This document shows, piece by piece, positions 36,649-46,024 of a stretch of DNA of 59,888 bases. A model generated the notes under the pieces. The model saw only the letters and a program-made list of their open reading frames with translations, had not been told where the DNA came from and made no database searches. A program made the translations under genes and the position numbers. Every line of letters starts with the position of its first letter. The first letter of the stretch is position 1. The stretch covers positions 1 to 59,888 of the forward strand of contig JAFYLQ010000060.1 in NCBI GenBank assembly GCA_017550105.1, written 5' to 3'. This stretch comes from Clostridia bacterium (lineage in GTDB: Bacteria; Bacillota; Clostridia; Oscillospirales; Acutalibacteraceae).

Positions 36649-37555
36649 ATTTCTTGAAGCATTAAAAATCCCCGAAACCATAAGAATTCCTTTTTTCGGT
36701 GGTAAGTGGTACCAATTTTTGACAAAATTAGAAAATAAAAGCATAAGACAAGAGATTTTGCCCGAAAATCCCTTGAATACAGAAAAAAGAGAAAAAAAGA
36801 TTATTGCAACCCTTACTACATACCCCGCACGAATCGGTTGTGTGCACCTTGCAATAAAATCAATTATGCTTCAGACCTATAAGCCCGACAGAATTATTCT
36901 GTGGTTGGCTGACTCACAGTTCCCCGGCAGGGTTCTGCCCGAAGAGCTCAGAGCTTTGGAAAAATATGGTCTTGAAATTCTTTGGATGCACGACCTTCAC
37001 AGTAACAAAAAGTTCTTTTATCCCGTGCTTAATCAAAAAGAGGATGAGCTTGTTATTACATTTGATGATGATATCATCTATTCTACAAAAACAATCGAAA
37101 GATTGATGAAAACTCACGCTCAGTTCCCCGATTGTATGATTTGCGAAAGGGCTCAAGCATATGATGCCAATAACCCCTATCAGCCCGGACGTTGGATAAC
37201 AATTTCCGACAAAGGTGTTAAAACCCCCAGCTACAGCCTTAATCCCTCACCGGGCGGAGGATGCCTTATTCCCTATGGGCTTTTCTGCGAGGACGTTTGC
37301 AATGAGGAAAAAATAAATACTCTCGCACACCATCACGACGACGTGTGGTTTATGTTTATGTGTGTGCAGAACAACAGCAAAATAAAGAAAACAAGAAAAT
37401 ATCATAAAACCTTTTCTGTTATTACCGATTCACAGGTTGAGGCAATAGCTCAGGATAACGTGCAGGGTAACAGCAACCTTGGAGTTGTTAAAAAGCTCAG
37501 CGAGGTTTATCCCGATGCATGGTACAGAATTGTGCATGACGAGGATGTAAAATAA
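36638..37555 (+). CDS. Glycosyltransferase of GT-A type
   Basis: Protein of 305 residues with IATLTTYPARIGCVHLAIKSIMLQTYKPDRIILWLAD, then ELVITFDDDIIYS (metal-binding acidic cluster, about residues 143-153) and HHHDDVWFMFMCVQN. Similar proteins are common in capsule clusters, without known specificity. Last gene of the glycan operon; no clear terminator before the next gene. Confidence 0.8.
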   Translation: MNREFLEALKIPETIRIPFFGGKWYQFLTKLENKSIRQEILPENPLNTEKREKKIIATLTTYPARIGCVHLAIKSIMLQTYKPDRIILWLADSQFPGRVLPEELRALEKYGLEILWMHDLHSNKKFFYPVLNQKEDELVITFDDDIIYSTKTIERLMKTHAQFPDCMICERAQAYDANNPYQPGRWITISDKGVKTPSYSLNPSPGGGCLIPYGLFCEDVCNEEKINTLAHHHDDVWFMFMCVQNNSKIKKTRKYHKTFSVITDSQVEAIAQDNVQGNSNLGVVKKLSEVYPDAWYRIVHDEDVK

Positions 37556-37578
37556 AAAATAAAAAGGTGTGATTGTTT

Positions 37579-39026
37579 TTGTCGACCAAAATAAATAATC
37601 CTTTAGAGCAGAAGCACGTCAGGAACGTGGAGTTTGGCTTCTACCTTGCGGCAATATTCTTCTACACTATGATGACGGGTATTGTGGGTAGCTACCGTCA
37701 GGCATATTTAGTTAATATACTCCATCTTTCTGAGGATGCCGTTTCATTCTATAATGGATTTCTGAGCGTTGCGGGTTTCATAATGAGCTTTGTTTACGCT
37801 ATGATTATTGACAACCGCAAAATCGGCAAAAAGGGTAAGTTCATACCCATTGTAAATGCCGTGGCAATTCCCATCGGTATTGTTACAATTCTTCTTTTCT
37901 ACACACCCGACGGACTTACGGGTACGCTTCTTATGATATACCTTATTACAATAGGTATGCTTCACGGTGCGTGTACGAGCTTCGGTAACGCAATTAACCT
38001 TGTGTCGTACGTTGTTTCACCCAATAACAAAGAACGTGACAAGGTTATTTCATTCCGCAGTATTTCAAGTGCTGTCGGTAACTCTGCACCCCTTGTTGTT
38101 GTATTGGTTATCGGTCTTATTATTGACAAGGTTTCACCCGATAACCCAAATAAAGAGTACATCGAATACATTATCGGTGCATCACTTATTAGTGTTGTGG
38201 GTACCATAATCACCCTTATGGGTATGCGATTCTTAAAGGAAAGAATTACATACACCGAGGAGAAGAAAAACCCCTTCAAGGGCTTCCTTGATATTGTTAA
38301 AAACAAATATGCATGGACCATTATTGTCAGCGAAACCCTTAAGAACTTACGTGGTATTGCAAACTATATGGGGCCCTTCCTTGCGGCGGCACTACTTGGT
38401 GGTACCGACAAATTCCTGCTTTTCGGTCTGCCCACGGGTATCGGTACTGCGGTTGGTATCTTGTAATTAACTTCTTGCTTAAGAAGTTCAATGCAAAGGT
38501 TCTTTACATCGCCTCGGGCATTTACTCCGTAACGGTGAACGTTATTGCTTTCTTGGTGGGTTACACCTACTTCACCACCGAGGCAAAGGCTTTGCAGGTT
38601 GTGTTCATCATCTGTCTTTTCCTTATTGGTCTTCAGTTTGGTGCATCGAACCTCTTGCCATCAATGTTCCAGGCAGACGTGCTCGAAAGCATTGAGCTTC
38701 AGACAAAGGGCAAGCGCCTTGATGCGGCACTTCCCACGGTTATCGGTATAGGCACTATGATAACGGGTACAATTGCTCAGTCCCTTTCACCCCAGATTCT
38801 TTACGGTGACGGTTCAGTTATCGGTTATATTCAGCCCACGGATGCTGAGCCCAATCCCGCACAGAGTCTTGAAACAAAAATAATGATGCTTTTCTTCTAT
38901 ACCATTTTCCACGGAATTATGATGTTCCTTGCGGGTGTTCCTTTCTTCTTCTATAAGCTCACAGGCAAAAAGAAAGAGGAAATACACAATGCAGTTCTTG
39001 CACAACGTGAAGAATTAGCTGAATAA
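37579..39026 (+). pseudogene. GPH-family sugar:cation symporter, interrupted by a -1 frameshift
   Basis: Two adjacent frames give the two parts of one transporter of about 482 residues. Part one (37579-38466) runs to GIGTAVGIL and hits TAA at 38464. Part two continues in another frame from VINFLLKKFNAKVLYIA (38463 on) to TAA at 39026. One extra G at about 38463 would restore ILVINF without gap. The family (glycoside-pentoside-hexuronide symporters) takes up sugars with Na+ or H+; an intact paralogue lies convergently at 39078-40583. Start: TTG at 37579 behind AAGGTG. May be a real mutation or an assembly error. Confidence 0.8.
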
Positions 39027-39030
39027 AAAT

Positions 39031-39062
39031 TATGACCACTACTCGATTGAGTAGTGGTCAAT
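39031..39062. terminator. Bidirectional terminator between the two GPH symporter genes
   Basis: GACCACTACTC (39034-39044), loop GATT, GAGTAGTGGTC (39049-39059): perfect 11-bp stem with A/T runs on each side. Confidence 0.9.
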
Positions 39063-39077
39063 TTTATATTTTGAATT

Positions 39078-40583
39078 TTATTCGTCGATTTCAATTCCGC
39101 GTTCTTTACGGAGTTCTGCCAATTCTTTGAATACCATTTCCTTCTTTTTGCCTGTAAGGTCGTAGAAGAAAAGAGGAATTGCACAAAGAAGAAGGCTGAG
39201 ACCGGGAACGATGGTTACAAGTGAGAACATACCGAAGTTCTGAACCGCATCAAGGTTCATTGCAACGTCAACAATGCTTTCGGCTTTACTGTTAAGTGTT
39301 GCAACGTCAAGGTCGATAATAAGGTACATACCGATAATCATAACTGTTGCAAAGGCATTACCGATTTTGTTAACAAAGGATTGACAAGCGGAGCCGAGAC
39401 CTGTGTTTCTGAAGCCTGTATTCCACTCCATAAAGTCAAGACAGTCGCAAACCATTGCGAATGAAACGTTGTTGATAACACCAAGGGGAATGCTTGAAAT
39501 AAGCATAAAGGGAATGCAAAGAAGAAGGTTCTTTGTAGTCCAGCCCACAACAATTGTAACACAGCTTGCCACAAAACCGCCGAGGCAGGAAACAATCATA
39601 ATATGCTTATATTCAAATTTCTTATAAAGCTTGGGAAGGAAGAGCATTGCACCAAACATACCCACTGCGGCACAAATCTGAATAACAAGTGCAACCGTTG
39701 AAATGTTGGAGTTGTATTCCGCAAGAGTTTCGGGCTTTTTACCTACGTAAAGACCGGAGTAACGTGCTACGTGAGGAGCCGCCGCCTGAAGCATATATCT
39801 GCCGAAGGAAAGCACACCTGAAAGAACAACCAACATAAGGGGCTTGCAGGTGAATATTCTTTTAAGAGTACCTGCTTCGCCGGGGGCTTTTTTCTGAGCG
39901 TCGGGAATCTGAATTCTCTCTTTAGTTTTAAAGGTTGAAAGAGTGAACAGGGGCATTCCGATTACTGCCATTGAAATAGCCATAACAGCATATTTTACGA
40001 TGTCGGCATTTTCCAAATCAGCAACGAAGTAGCCAACAATAATGGGAAGTGCAACCGTAACAGCCGAGCCGATACCGCCAACGGTTTTACCGTAGGAGAT
40101 AATGTTACCCCTTTCCTTGGGGTTGGGGGTCATTACGTTGGGCATACTCCAAAAGGGAACGTCACTTACGGTGTAGGTCATACCCCATAACACGTAAACT
40201 GCCGCCACGAAAACGTAAAGCCAGATTGACTTGTTCTGAGTATCAAAGCCGGGGTTTACAAACATAAGGATTGTAAGTGCGGCAATGGGAATTGCGGTAA
40301 TTAAGGGATAAGGACGCATTCTGCCGAATTTGGAAGAACGTCTGTCAACAATCATACCCATCATAGGGTCGTTGATAGCATCCCACACACGGGCAAGAAG
40401 CATAAGCATAATAACGAACATTGCGTTAAGGGAAAGCACGTTCATATAGTAGTCGGTTATGTAACTCGACATACAGCTATAAACAAGGCCCTGTCCCAAA
40501 GCGGCAATGGCATAGGCTTTTACTTCGTTTTTAGGAACGTATTTTTTACCGATTGTATCGGTAGCAGGTTTAGTTTTAGCCAT
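39078..40583 (-). CDS. GPH-family sugar:cation symporter (MFS)
   Basis: Complete transporter of 501 residues with 12 predicted membrane segments. The start KAYAIAALGQGLVYSCMSSYITDYY and MLLARVWDAINDPMMGMIVDRRSSKFGRMRPYPL (about residues 62-95) carry the family signature, including the conserved loop D-P-x-x-G. It probably imports oligosaccharides; the Fic and alpha-mannosidase genes upstream on the same strand suggest mannosides, but each has its own promoter. AGGAGG precedes the ATG. Confidence 0.92.
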   Translation of the reverse strand: MAKTKPATDTIGKKYVPKNEVKAYAIAALGQGLVYSCMSSYITDYYMNVLSLNAMFVIMLMLLARVWDAINDPMMGMIVDRRSSKFGRMRPYPLITAIPIAALTILMFVNPGFDTQNKSIWLYVFVAAVYVLWGMTYTVSDVPFWSMPNVMTPNPKERGNIISYGKTVGGIGSAVTVALPIIVGYFVADLENADIVKYAVMAISMAVIGMPLFTLSTFKTKERIQIPDAQKKAPGEAGTLKRIFTCKPLMLVVLSGVLSFGRYMLQAAAPHVARYSGLYVGKKPETLAEYNSNISTVALVIQICAAVGMFGAMLFLPKLYKKFEYKHIMIVSCLGGFVASCVTIVVGWTTKNLLLCIPFMLISSIPLGVINNVSFAMVCDCLDFMEWNTGFRNTGLGSACQSFVNKIGNAFATVMIIGMYLIIDLDVATLNSKAESIVDVAMNLDAVQNFGMFSLVTIVPGLSLLLCAIPLFFYDLTGKKKEMVFKELAELRKERGIEIDE

Positions 40584-40656
40584 ATTAACCTCCTGAAAAA
40601 TTTATAAACTAAGATTAACATAAATCCAAGTGTTTTGCAATAAAAAATAAAGGCAA

Positions 40657-41649
40657 TTATCTTTTAATATATCGTTGATTTCGGCTATTGGGTTTATCGG
40701 GTTCGGTCATAACAACAAAACCGTCGTTGATTGCGGGATTAAGATAATTTTTTCGCAGGGTTTCTTTTGATTTTAATCCTAAAAGAAAAAGGATTTCATT
40801 AGCAGTATACGGTGTATCATATTCCATTACATTCAAAAGCCTTGTGACGTATTCGGAAACGTTATTGCCGGGTGAAGTGATAGAACTGCCGACCTCATCA
40901 AGAATTGCATTTATCTGTTCTAATATAAATTCAATAAATGCTGTACTTGTTCCGTCAATATGGCATTTTGAAATTGCATCATAATAACCGTTTTGAAATT
41001 TTTCTATCTGACTTTCAATAGGGATAAATTCAAAAATCGGTTGCCATTTTGCAAGAATTGCAGAATGCCAGAGCCTTGCCATTCTGCCGTTGCCATCTGC
41101 AAAGGGATGAATAAAAACAAATTCATAGTGAAAGACTGCAGAAAGAATTAAAGGATGAACTGTTTTAGTGTTTTTCTTCATCCAAGTGAACAGGTTCTCC
41201 ATTTGCTCGGGAACAAATTTTGCGGGCGGTGCCATAAAAATGCACTTATCACCTGCAAAAACACCCTCTTCGCCAAGTCGGAAATCACCGCTTATATCCG
41301 TAAGATATTTTGTCATAATCCCGTGAAGACGCTTTAATTCCGCAATGCTGTACACGTCAACAGTTGAAATTTCCTCATAAGCGGCATAGGCATTTTTTAC
41401 TTCTTGGATTTCTTTTTCGGCACCAAGCACCGTTTTGCCGTTGATAACGTCCTTAACCTCACCCAAGGAAAGAGAGTTAGCCTCAATTGCAAGGGAAGAA
41501 TGAATGGATTTAATTTTATTGTTTTTTCTAAGATGTGGTTTTGAGTCAAGATTGCTACGCTCCGTAACCCTGCCGACTTTTTCTGAAATTGATGCAACAA
41601 GGCTTAGAATTTTATTTGTAATTTCATAAGGTGGTGTGTAACCTGACAT
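40657..41649 (-). CDS. Fic family AMP-transferase-like protein
   Basis: Protein of 330 residues. The Fic motif is complete: HPFADGNGRMAR (about residues 195-206), so AMP transfer to a target hydroxyl is possible. An N-terminal inhibitory-helix-like motif SSLAIEANSLS (about 51-61) places it with class II (self-inhibited) Fic proteins, although Ala replaces the usual Gly after the inhibitory Glu. The C-terminal about 70 residues form a winged-helix-like domain (TANEILFLLGLKSKETLRKNYL). Single gene with its own promoter. Confidence 0.92.
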   Translation of the reverse strand: MSGYTPPYEITNKILSLVASISEKVGRVTERSNLDSKPHLRKNNKIKSIHSSLAIEANSLSLGEVKDVINGKTVLGAEKEIQEVKNAYAAYEEISTVDVYSIAELKRLHGIMTKYLTDISGDFRLGEEGVFAGDKCIFMAPPAKFVPEQMENLFTWMKKNTKTVHPLILSAVFHYEFVFIHPFADGNGRMARLWHSAILAKWQPIFEFIPIESQIEKFQNGYYDAISKCHIDGTSTAFIEFILEQINAILDEVGSSITSPGNNVSEYVTRLLNVMEYDTPYTANEILFLLGLKSKETLRKNYLNPAINDGFVVMTEPDKPNSRNQRYIKR

Positions 41650-41665
41650 AAAATTCCTCCGTTAA

Positions 41666-41716
41666 CTTGCTTATTATCTTGCTTATTATCTTACCACATT
41701 TAGCGTGAAATATCAA
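41666..41716 (-). promoter_or_regulatory. Promoter of the fic gene with 12-bp tandem repeat
   Basis: Minus strand: TTGATA (41716-41711), 17-base spacer, TAAGAT (41693-41688). Two perfect copies of a 12-bp unit (plus strand CTTGCTTATTAT at 41666-41677 and 41678-41689) begin in the -10 element and cover the transcription start. Confidence 0.6.
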
Positions 41717-41735
41717 TAAATAAATTTTTGAAAAT

Positions 41736-41778
41736 AAAAAATGACGAAATCACTTTTGGTGGTTTCGTCATTTTAATG
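41736..41778. terminator. Terminator after the alpha-mannosidase gene
   Basis: AAAATGACGAAA and TTTCGTCATTTT form the outer stem; TCAC/GGTG may extend it. T/A runs on both sides. Confidence 0.8.
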
Positions 41779-41797
41779 CGGGGGAGTTGCCGTTTGA

Positions 41798-44700
41798 TTA
41801 AACTATGCGGAAGGTTCGGAATTCAAAGGGCTTGTATGCAATTTCGCCCGAGCAATCGTCGATATAATCCTCAAGAGGTGAAACCTCCGTGATTTTCATA
41901 CCCTCTGCAACACGAAGTGTTGTTTTGCCGGGGACGCCGTAGGGCTCGTACATACGGACGATGTAGCCGTTTCCGTCTTCTGCGGGCTTGATACAATCCA
42001 CGATCATACCCTCGTTTGAAAGAGAGATGATGGGCGCTTCGTGACTTTCACCGTCAAATACAATGAAGGGTGAGTTAAACAGATATGCCTCTTGCGCAAC
42101 CTTGCCCGAATACATACTGCCAATATGGGGATAAATTGAGTATGCAAAATCGTGTTCGCCCGTGTCACGGAAATATGAGGGACTGTCCGTATTACGCATA
42201 AGAGTTATAATCATATCGTTGTCGATAACGTTATGACCGTATTTGCAGTCGTTGATAAGTGCGACACCGTAAATATCATCGGACAAATCAGTAAAGCGGT
42301 GAGCGGCAAATTCGTGCTTCCATTTTTCAGCAGGTGTGTTGGGATGAGTACCGCGCTTTGTAAGACCGTATGCGATTTCATAGCTTGCCTGAGTTGCAAA
42401 CACGTTAACGGGGAAGGAGACCTGAAGAATCTTGTATTTTTCCTGCCAGTCGATATGTGAAATAAAGTCAACCCTTGCAATATTAGAGTATGCCACAATG
42501 TCCTGAGTGAGAACGGTGTTATTGTGCTTTTTGGTAACCCTTACAGTTACACGCTCGTCATTCACATCAAGAAGGGTGATAGCATTTTCCCAGTTCATAT
42601 CAACGGGGCGTGATTTGTATCCGTCTTCGATGTTCCATGCGTCCTCGTGCTCGGGGCCATCCTTATACGTAAGGATATTATTAATTCTGTCACCAACAAT
42701 TCTGTCGGCACGCTTGTCGTAGAATTCGCCGAGAGTACCGTCTTCGTATACGTTAAACGTAAAGAAGGGTGTTTCAATGCGGATTTTACCGTCCTCATTG
42801 TTTGCAGAAATTTTGCTTTCGTTTTCAACAACGGATGCTTTGTAATAGGTTCTTGTGCTGAAGCCTGCAAGATTTTTTACGTATACAATACAATTTCCGT
42901 TTGCATCGGTGATAACGTTTGCGGTATTTTCACCGTCTGTGAGTGCTAAGCCCTTGTATTTATTATCGACCTTTACATAGGCACTGCATACGAATGAGTT
43001 GGGGTTATAAACGGTAACCTTGTCCTGAGCCTCGTTGTAAAGGGTGTCGGCAATAAGCTCCTTCTCTTTCTTTTCTGCAAAAGCGAAAAGCTCCTTGTAG
43101 ATTTTCTCGGCATCATCGTAAACGGGGTCTATTGAGCTACCGGGAAGAACGTCGTGGAACTGACAAAGAAGAAGGTTCTTCCAATGCTTGACGGTTTCAT
43201 CATATCCTGCATCCTTACCCTTAAGCTTTGCAAGAGCTGAAAGAAGGTCAAGTCTGCGGAAAGCCATTTCGGCATAGCGGTTATTACGCTTAACGTCGGC
43301 TATTGTGGTGTAGGTTCCCTGATGAGTTTCAACACAAAGCTCACCCTTCCATACGGGAAGCTGCTCACGTTTTTCGTGCAGGGCAGTAAAGTAATCCTCA
43401 GCCTTTTTAATTTTAACCTCGGGCACACCTGGAACATTCTGAAGAAGACGGTAGTTCTTGAGCATTTCGTCAGTTACACCGCCACCGCCGTCACCGTAGC
43501 CGTAGGACATAAGCACGTGGTTCCAGGTTTCCTTCTGCTGAAGGTTGTTGGAAACAAGGCTGATGTTTTCATTGTCGATTGCATTGTTGTAGCAATCCTT
43601 GGTAATGGGAACCGTTGCATAAAGATTGCTTCCGTCAATACCCTCCCAGATAAAGGCGTTATAGGGGAATTCATTTGCATTCTGCCAACGGACCTTGGTT
43701 GTGTAGAAGCTCTTCATTCCGCATTTTGTGAAAATCTGAGGAAGTGAAGCGGGGAAACCGAAGGAGTCGGGAATCCAACAAACACCACTTGTTTTGCCGA
43801 ATTCCTTTTTGAAAAATTCGTGTCCGTAAAGGAACTCCCTTACAAGGGATTCTGCCCCTGAAATGTTAAGGTCGGATTCAACCCACATAGGACCTACAAG
43901 ACGCCATTTATCTTCCTTTACACGCTGACGAATCTGCTCGAAGATGTCGGGATAAACCTCTTTTATGTAATTGTAGACAGAGGGCTGTGAAAGTGAAAAT
44001 TCGAACTCATCGTATCTGTCCATAAGTCGGAGCTGATTAAGTGCAGAACGACCTGATTTGCGGATTGTATCCTTGAAACGCCACAACCATGCAACGTCAA
44101 TATGAGTTGATGCGACACAGTCGATAATACAATCGTCGTTTGCAACCTTAAGCTCCTTTAATCCGTCAAGAAGCTCCTTGTGGATTGCGATGATATTTTC
44201 ACGGAAGTCCTCGTAATCAAGTGAAACGTCACTTTTGCGGATTGTGTTTTCGAATAAAGAGTTAACCTTGTTCTTTGTATAATCATTTTTAATGTATTTT
44301 AAAAGGTCGCGGACGAAATCCATAGTATATGAGAAATCATAAATTGCCTTATCTGCAATAACGTACTGAGGATTTTCAATGGGTCGCACCTTTCTGAAAT
44401 CCCTGCCGAAGGAGCAAGCATAAATTTCAAGCTCAAGGGTGAGCTCCTTGCCGTACATTGAGTCTTCAAGGAAAACCTTGCAACGCTGAGTGTCGTTGTC
44501 AACACCGGCAAAGGGTTTGCCGTTAATTGAAACAAATGCTTCGCAGTTACGGGGGAGTCTCAGTTCAAGATAAGCCACCTGATGAGGGGAGGGCTTAACG
44601 GGTGTAAAAACAGTTTTCATCATACAGGTTTTATTGTCACAGAATAAAACGTTTTCACTGTAATCTGCCCAGTCGGTCAGGGGGGTATAGGTTTCCCTGT

Positions 44701-44806
44701 CCTCATACTCGAATATCCTGTACTGCCAATTGTCCAAGGGATTTGCCTGAATAATTGCCCTTGTGCGGTACAACCATAAGTTTTTGTCAATCATCTGTTC
44801 AACCAT
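41798..44806 (-). CDS. Alpha-mannosidase, glycoside hydrolase family 38
   Basis: Retaining alpha-mannosidase of 1002 residues. Active-site motifs: STHIDVAWLWRF (zinc-binding His and Asp, about 231), GPMWVESDLNISG (nucleophile Asp, about 310), CWIPDSFGFPASLPQ and SYGYGDGGGG. The C-terminal half is the beta-sandwich region usual for GH38. There is no signal peptide, so it acts inside on imported mannosides. ATG at 44806 is chosen because AAGGAGTG lies 7 bases upstream; an in-frame GTG three codons earlier lies within that site. Confidence 0.95.
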   Translation of the reverse strand: MVEQMIDKNLWLYRTRAIIQANPLDNWQYRIFEYEDRETYTPLTDWADYSENVLFCDNKTCMMKTVFTPVKPSPHQVAYLELRLPRNCEAFVSINGKPFAGVDNDTQRCKVFLEDSMYGKELTLELEIYACSFGRDFRKVRPIENPQYVIADKAIYDFSYTMDFVRDLLKYIKNDYTKNKVNSLFENTIRKSDVSLDYEDFRENIIAIHKELLDGLKELKVANDDCIIDCVASTHIDVAWLWRFKDTIRKSGRSALNQLRLMDRYDEFEFSLSQPSVYNYIKEVYPDIFEQIRQRVKEDKWRLVGPMWVESDLNISGAESLVREFLYGHEFFKKEFGKTSGVCWIPDSFGFPASLPQIFTKCGMKSFYTTKVRWQNANEFPYNAFIWEGIDGSNLYATVPITKDCYNNAIDNENISLVSNNLQQKETWNHVLMSYGYGDGGGGVTDEMLKNYRLLQNVPGVPEVKIKKAEDYFTALHEKREQLPVWKGELCVETHQGTYTTIADVKRNNRYAEMAFRRLDLLSALAKLKGKDAGYDETVKHWKNLLLCQFHDVLPGSSIDPVYDDAEKIYKELFAFAEKKEKELIADTLYNEAQDKVTVYNPNSFVCSAYVKVDNKYKGLALTDGENTANVITDANGNCIVYVKNLAGFSTRTYYKASVVENESKISANNEDGKIRIETPFFTFNVYEDGTLGEFYDKRADRIVGDRINNILTYKDGPEHEDAWNIEDGYKSRPVDMNWENAITLLDVNDERVTVRVTKKHNNTVLTQDIVAYSNIARVDFISHIDWQEKYKILQVSFPVNVFATQASYEIAYGLTKRGTHPNTPAEKWKHEFAAHRFTDLSDDIYGVALINDCKYGHNVIDNDMIITLMRNTDSPSYFRDTGEHDFAYSIYPHIGSMYSGKVAQEAYLFNSPFIVFDGESHEAPIISLSNEGMIVDCIKPAEDGNGYIVRMYEPYGVPGKTTLRVAEGMKITEVSPLEDYIDDCSGEIAYKPFEFRTFRIV

Positions 44807-44891
44807 AGGTATCACTCCTTGTTTTCAGAAAAACATTGTCTGCTAAATTGTGCCGGTTAGAAAACGAGCACATCAGCATTTCAATAAATCG

Positions 44892-44920
44892 ATTATATAG
44901 TAAATTAAAATAAAAATCAA
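44892..44920 (-). promoter_or_regulatory. Promoter of the alpha-mannosidase gene
   Basis: Minus strand: TTGATT (44920-44915), 17-base spacer, TATAAT (44897-44892). Confidence 0.7.
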
Positions 44921-44926
44921 CAGAAG

Positions 44927-44964
44927 AAAAAACAGAGTCCACATAAAAGTGTGAACTCTGTTTT
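44927..44964 (-). terminator. Terminator directly after tRNA-Leu
   Basis: On the minus strand AAACAGAGT..CACA and TGTG..ACTCTGTTT pair over 13 positions with one mismatch, followed by TTTTTT. It starts right at the CCA end of the tRNA. Confidence 0.85.
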
Positions 44965-45050
44965 GGTGCGGGAAAAGGGACTTGAACCCTCAAGAACTTA
45001 CGTTCATATGAACCTGAATCATACGCGTCTGCCAGTTCCGCCATTCCCGC
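44964..45050 (-). tRNA. tRNA-Leu (anticodon CAG)
   Basis: 87 bases including encoded CCA. Acceptor GCGGGAA/TTCCCGC with discriminator A; D arm GCGGAACTGGCAGACGC; anticodon stem TATGA/TCATA with loop TTCAGGT (CAG); long variable arm GAACGTAAGTTC, typical of class II tRNA; T arm GAGGG TTCAAGT CCCTT. It is preceded by a related tRNA-like element and probably transcribed from the promoter at 45192-45220. Confidence 0.95.
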
Positions 45051-45095
45051 ATATTTTATTGTGTCACTCAACGGTTTTGTTGAGAAAATAACTTT

Positions 45096-45177
45096 ACGGG
45101 AAGGACTCTTGCGGTGCCCAAAATCGTTGGTCGCTTCTGCTCGTCGCTAACGATTTTGACCGCTGCGCCATTCCCGC
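45096..45177 (-). pseudogene. tRNA-like element upstream of tRNA-Leu (degenerate or hairpin-invaded tRNA)
   Basis: Starts with the same 11 bases as tRNA-Leu (GCGGGAATGGC) and ends TTCCCGT, so an acceptor stem of 7 pairs can form. The interior does not fold as a cloverleaf. It carries a long hairpin instead: GCGGTCAAAATCGTT against AACGATTTTG plus ACCGC, with GGC bulged. No T-loop TTCAA. A near-consensus promoter lies just upstream. Either a broken tRNA gene or a small tRNA-mimic RNA. Confidence 0.55.
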
Positions 45178-45191
45178 ATATTGCATTATGC

Positions 45192-45220
45192 ATTCTATCA
45201 CATAAATCCGTTTGTGTCAA
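45192..45220 (-). promoter_or_regulatory. Promoter of the tRNA-like element and tRNA-Leu
   Basis: Minus strand: TTGACA (45220-45215), 17-base spacer, TAGAAT (45197-45192) preceded by TGA. Start of transcription is expected about 8 bases before the tRNA-like element. Confidence 0.8.
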
Positions 45221-45235
45221 CAAAGCAGACGGCAA

Positions 45236-45889
45236 TCAGCCGTTAAGCTGGGCTTCGAATTCGGGCATTATATATTTTGTGGTTGAAATAAACATTACCT
45301 TCATTTCGCCGTAGGAATACTCGTTGAGTGAAGAGTTTTCACTTGCTCGTTTAGAGTTAAGGCTCTTATCAACGGAATATATGGAAATGAGCGTATCCTT
45401 GGTGCGTATAAGCTTACCGTTATTATCCCTTGAACCGTCAAATTCAAGGACAATATTGCCGTTATTGTCGGGTACTGTGTAAAGTGCAACAAGATTTTCG
45501 GCATTTACACCGTACTTATTCACAACGGCTTTAATATATTTATTATTTGCATCGTCGCTGAATGCCATTTCGCCCGTTTTTTCGTAAACCTTTTCGGTAG
45601 TGGCAGGGGCATCGGTGGGTGTAACGACAGGGTTTTGTTGGGTTACGTTGAAAATTGTCGTTGCCTGTGAGGATGTGGTGGCAGCTGAGGAGTCAGGAGT
45701 GCTCTGAGTATAATAATAAACCTCCGACTCTTTTGTTTCATATACGTAGGGGGCAGTGGTAGAGGGTGTTTTGTAGCTGTAGCTTTCCTCGGTAGTGCCG
45801 AAAATATCGGCTTTTTCCGATTTACCGCAGGAGCATAATAATACAATTATCCCTAATATAACAATAAGTTGCACACTGCGTTTTTTCAT
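45236..45889 (-). CDS. Lipoprotein of unknown function
   Basis: Protein of 217 residues starting MKKRSVQLIVILGIIVLLCSCGK; Cys20 or nearby is the likely lipidated residue. Residues about 30-105 are rich in Thr, Ser, Tyr and Pro (a surface linker). The last about 100 residues form a small soluble domain (ANNKYIKAVVNKYGVNAENLVALYTVPDNNGNIVLEF) of no family I recognise. ATG at 45889 follows AGAGGTGAGG; upstream in-frame starts would bury the signal peptide. Confidence 0.75.
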   Translation of the reverse strand: MKKRSVQLIVILGIIVLLCSCGKSEKADIFGTTEESYSYKTPSTTAPYVYETKESEVYYYTQSTPDSSAATTSSQATTIFNVTQQNPVVTPTDAPATTEKVYEKTGEMAFSDDANNKYIKAVVNKYGVNAENLVALYTVPDNNGNIVLEFDGSRDNNGKLIRTKDTLISIYSVDKSLNSKRASENSSLNEYSYGEMKVMFISTTKYIMPEFEAQLNG

Positions 45890-46024
45890 CTGCCTCACCT
45901 CTCTAATTAATGTACCATTTACGTAAAAACACAAGATTATGATACCATACAATTAAAAAAGAAACAAGATAAAAACAAATTAAAGTTACATTTTATTATG
46001 TATACTTACAGTTACAAAGATATC

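Noticed and set aside
37573-38470. The first half of the GPH symporter as a complete shorter gene
   Set aside because: It ends inside a membrane helix, and the remaining half continues in the next frame without loss of family sequence, so a frameshift is the simpler explanation.
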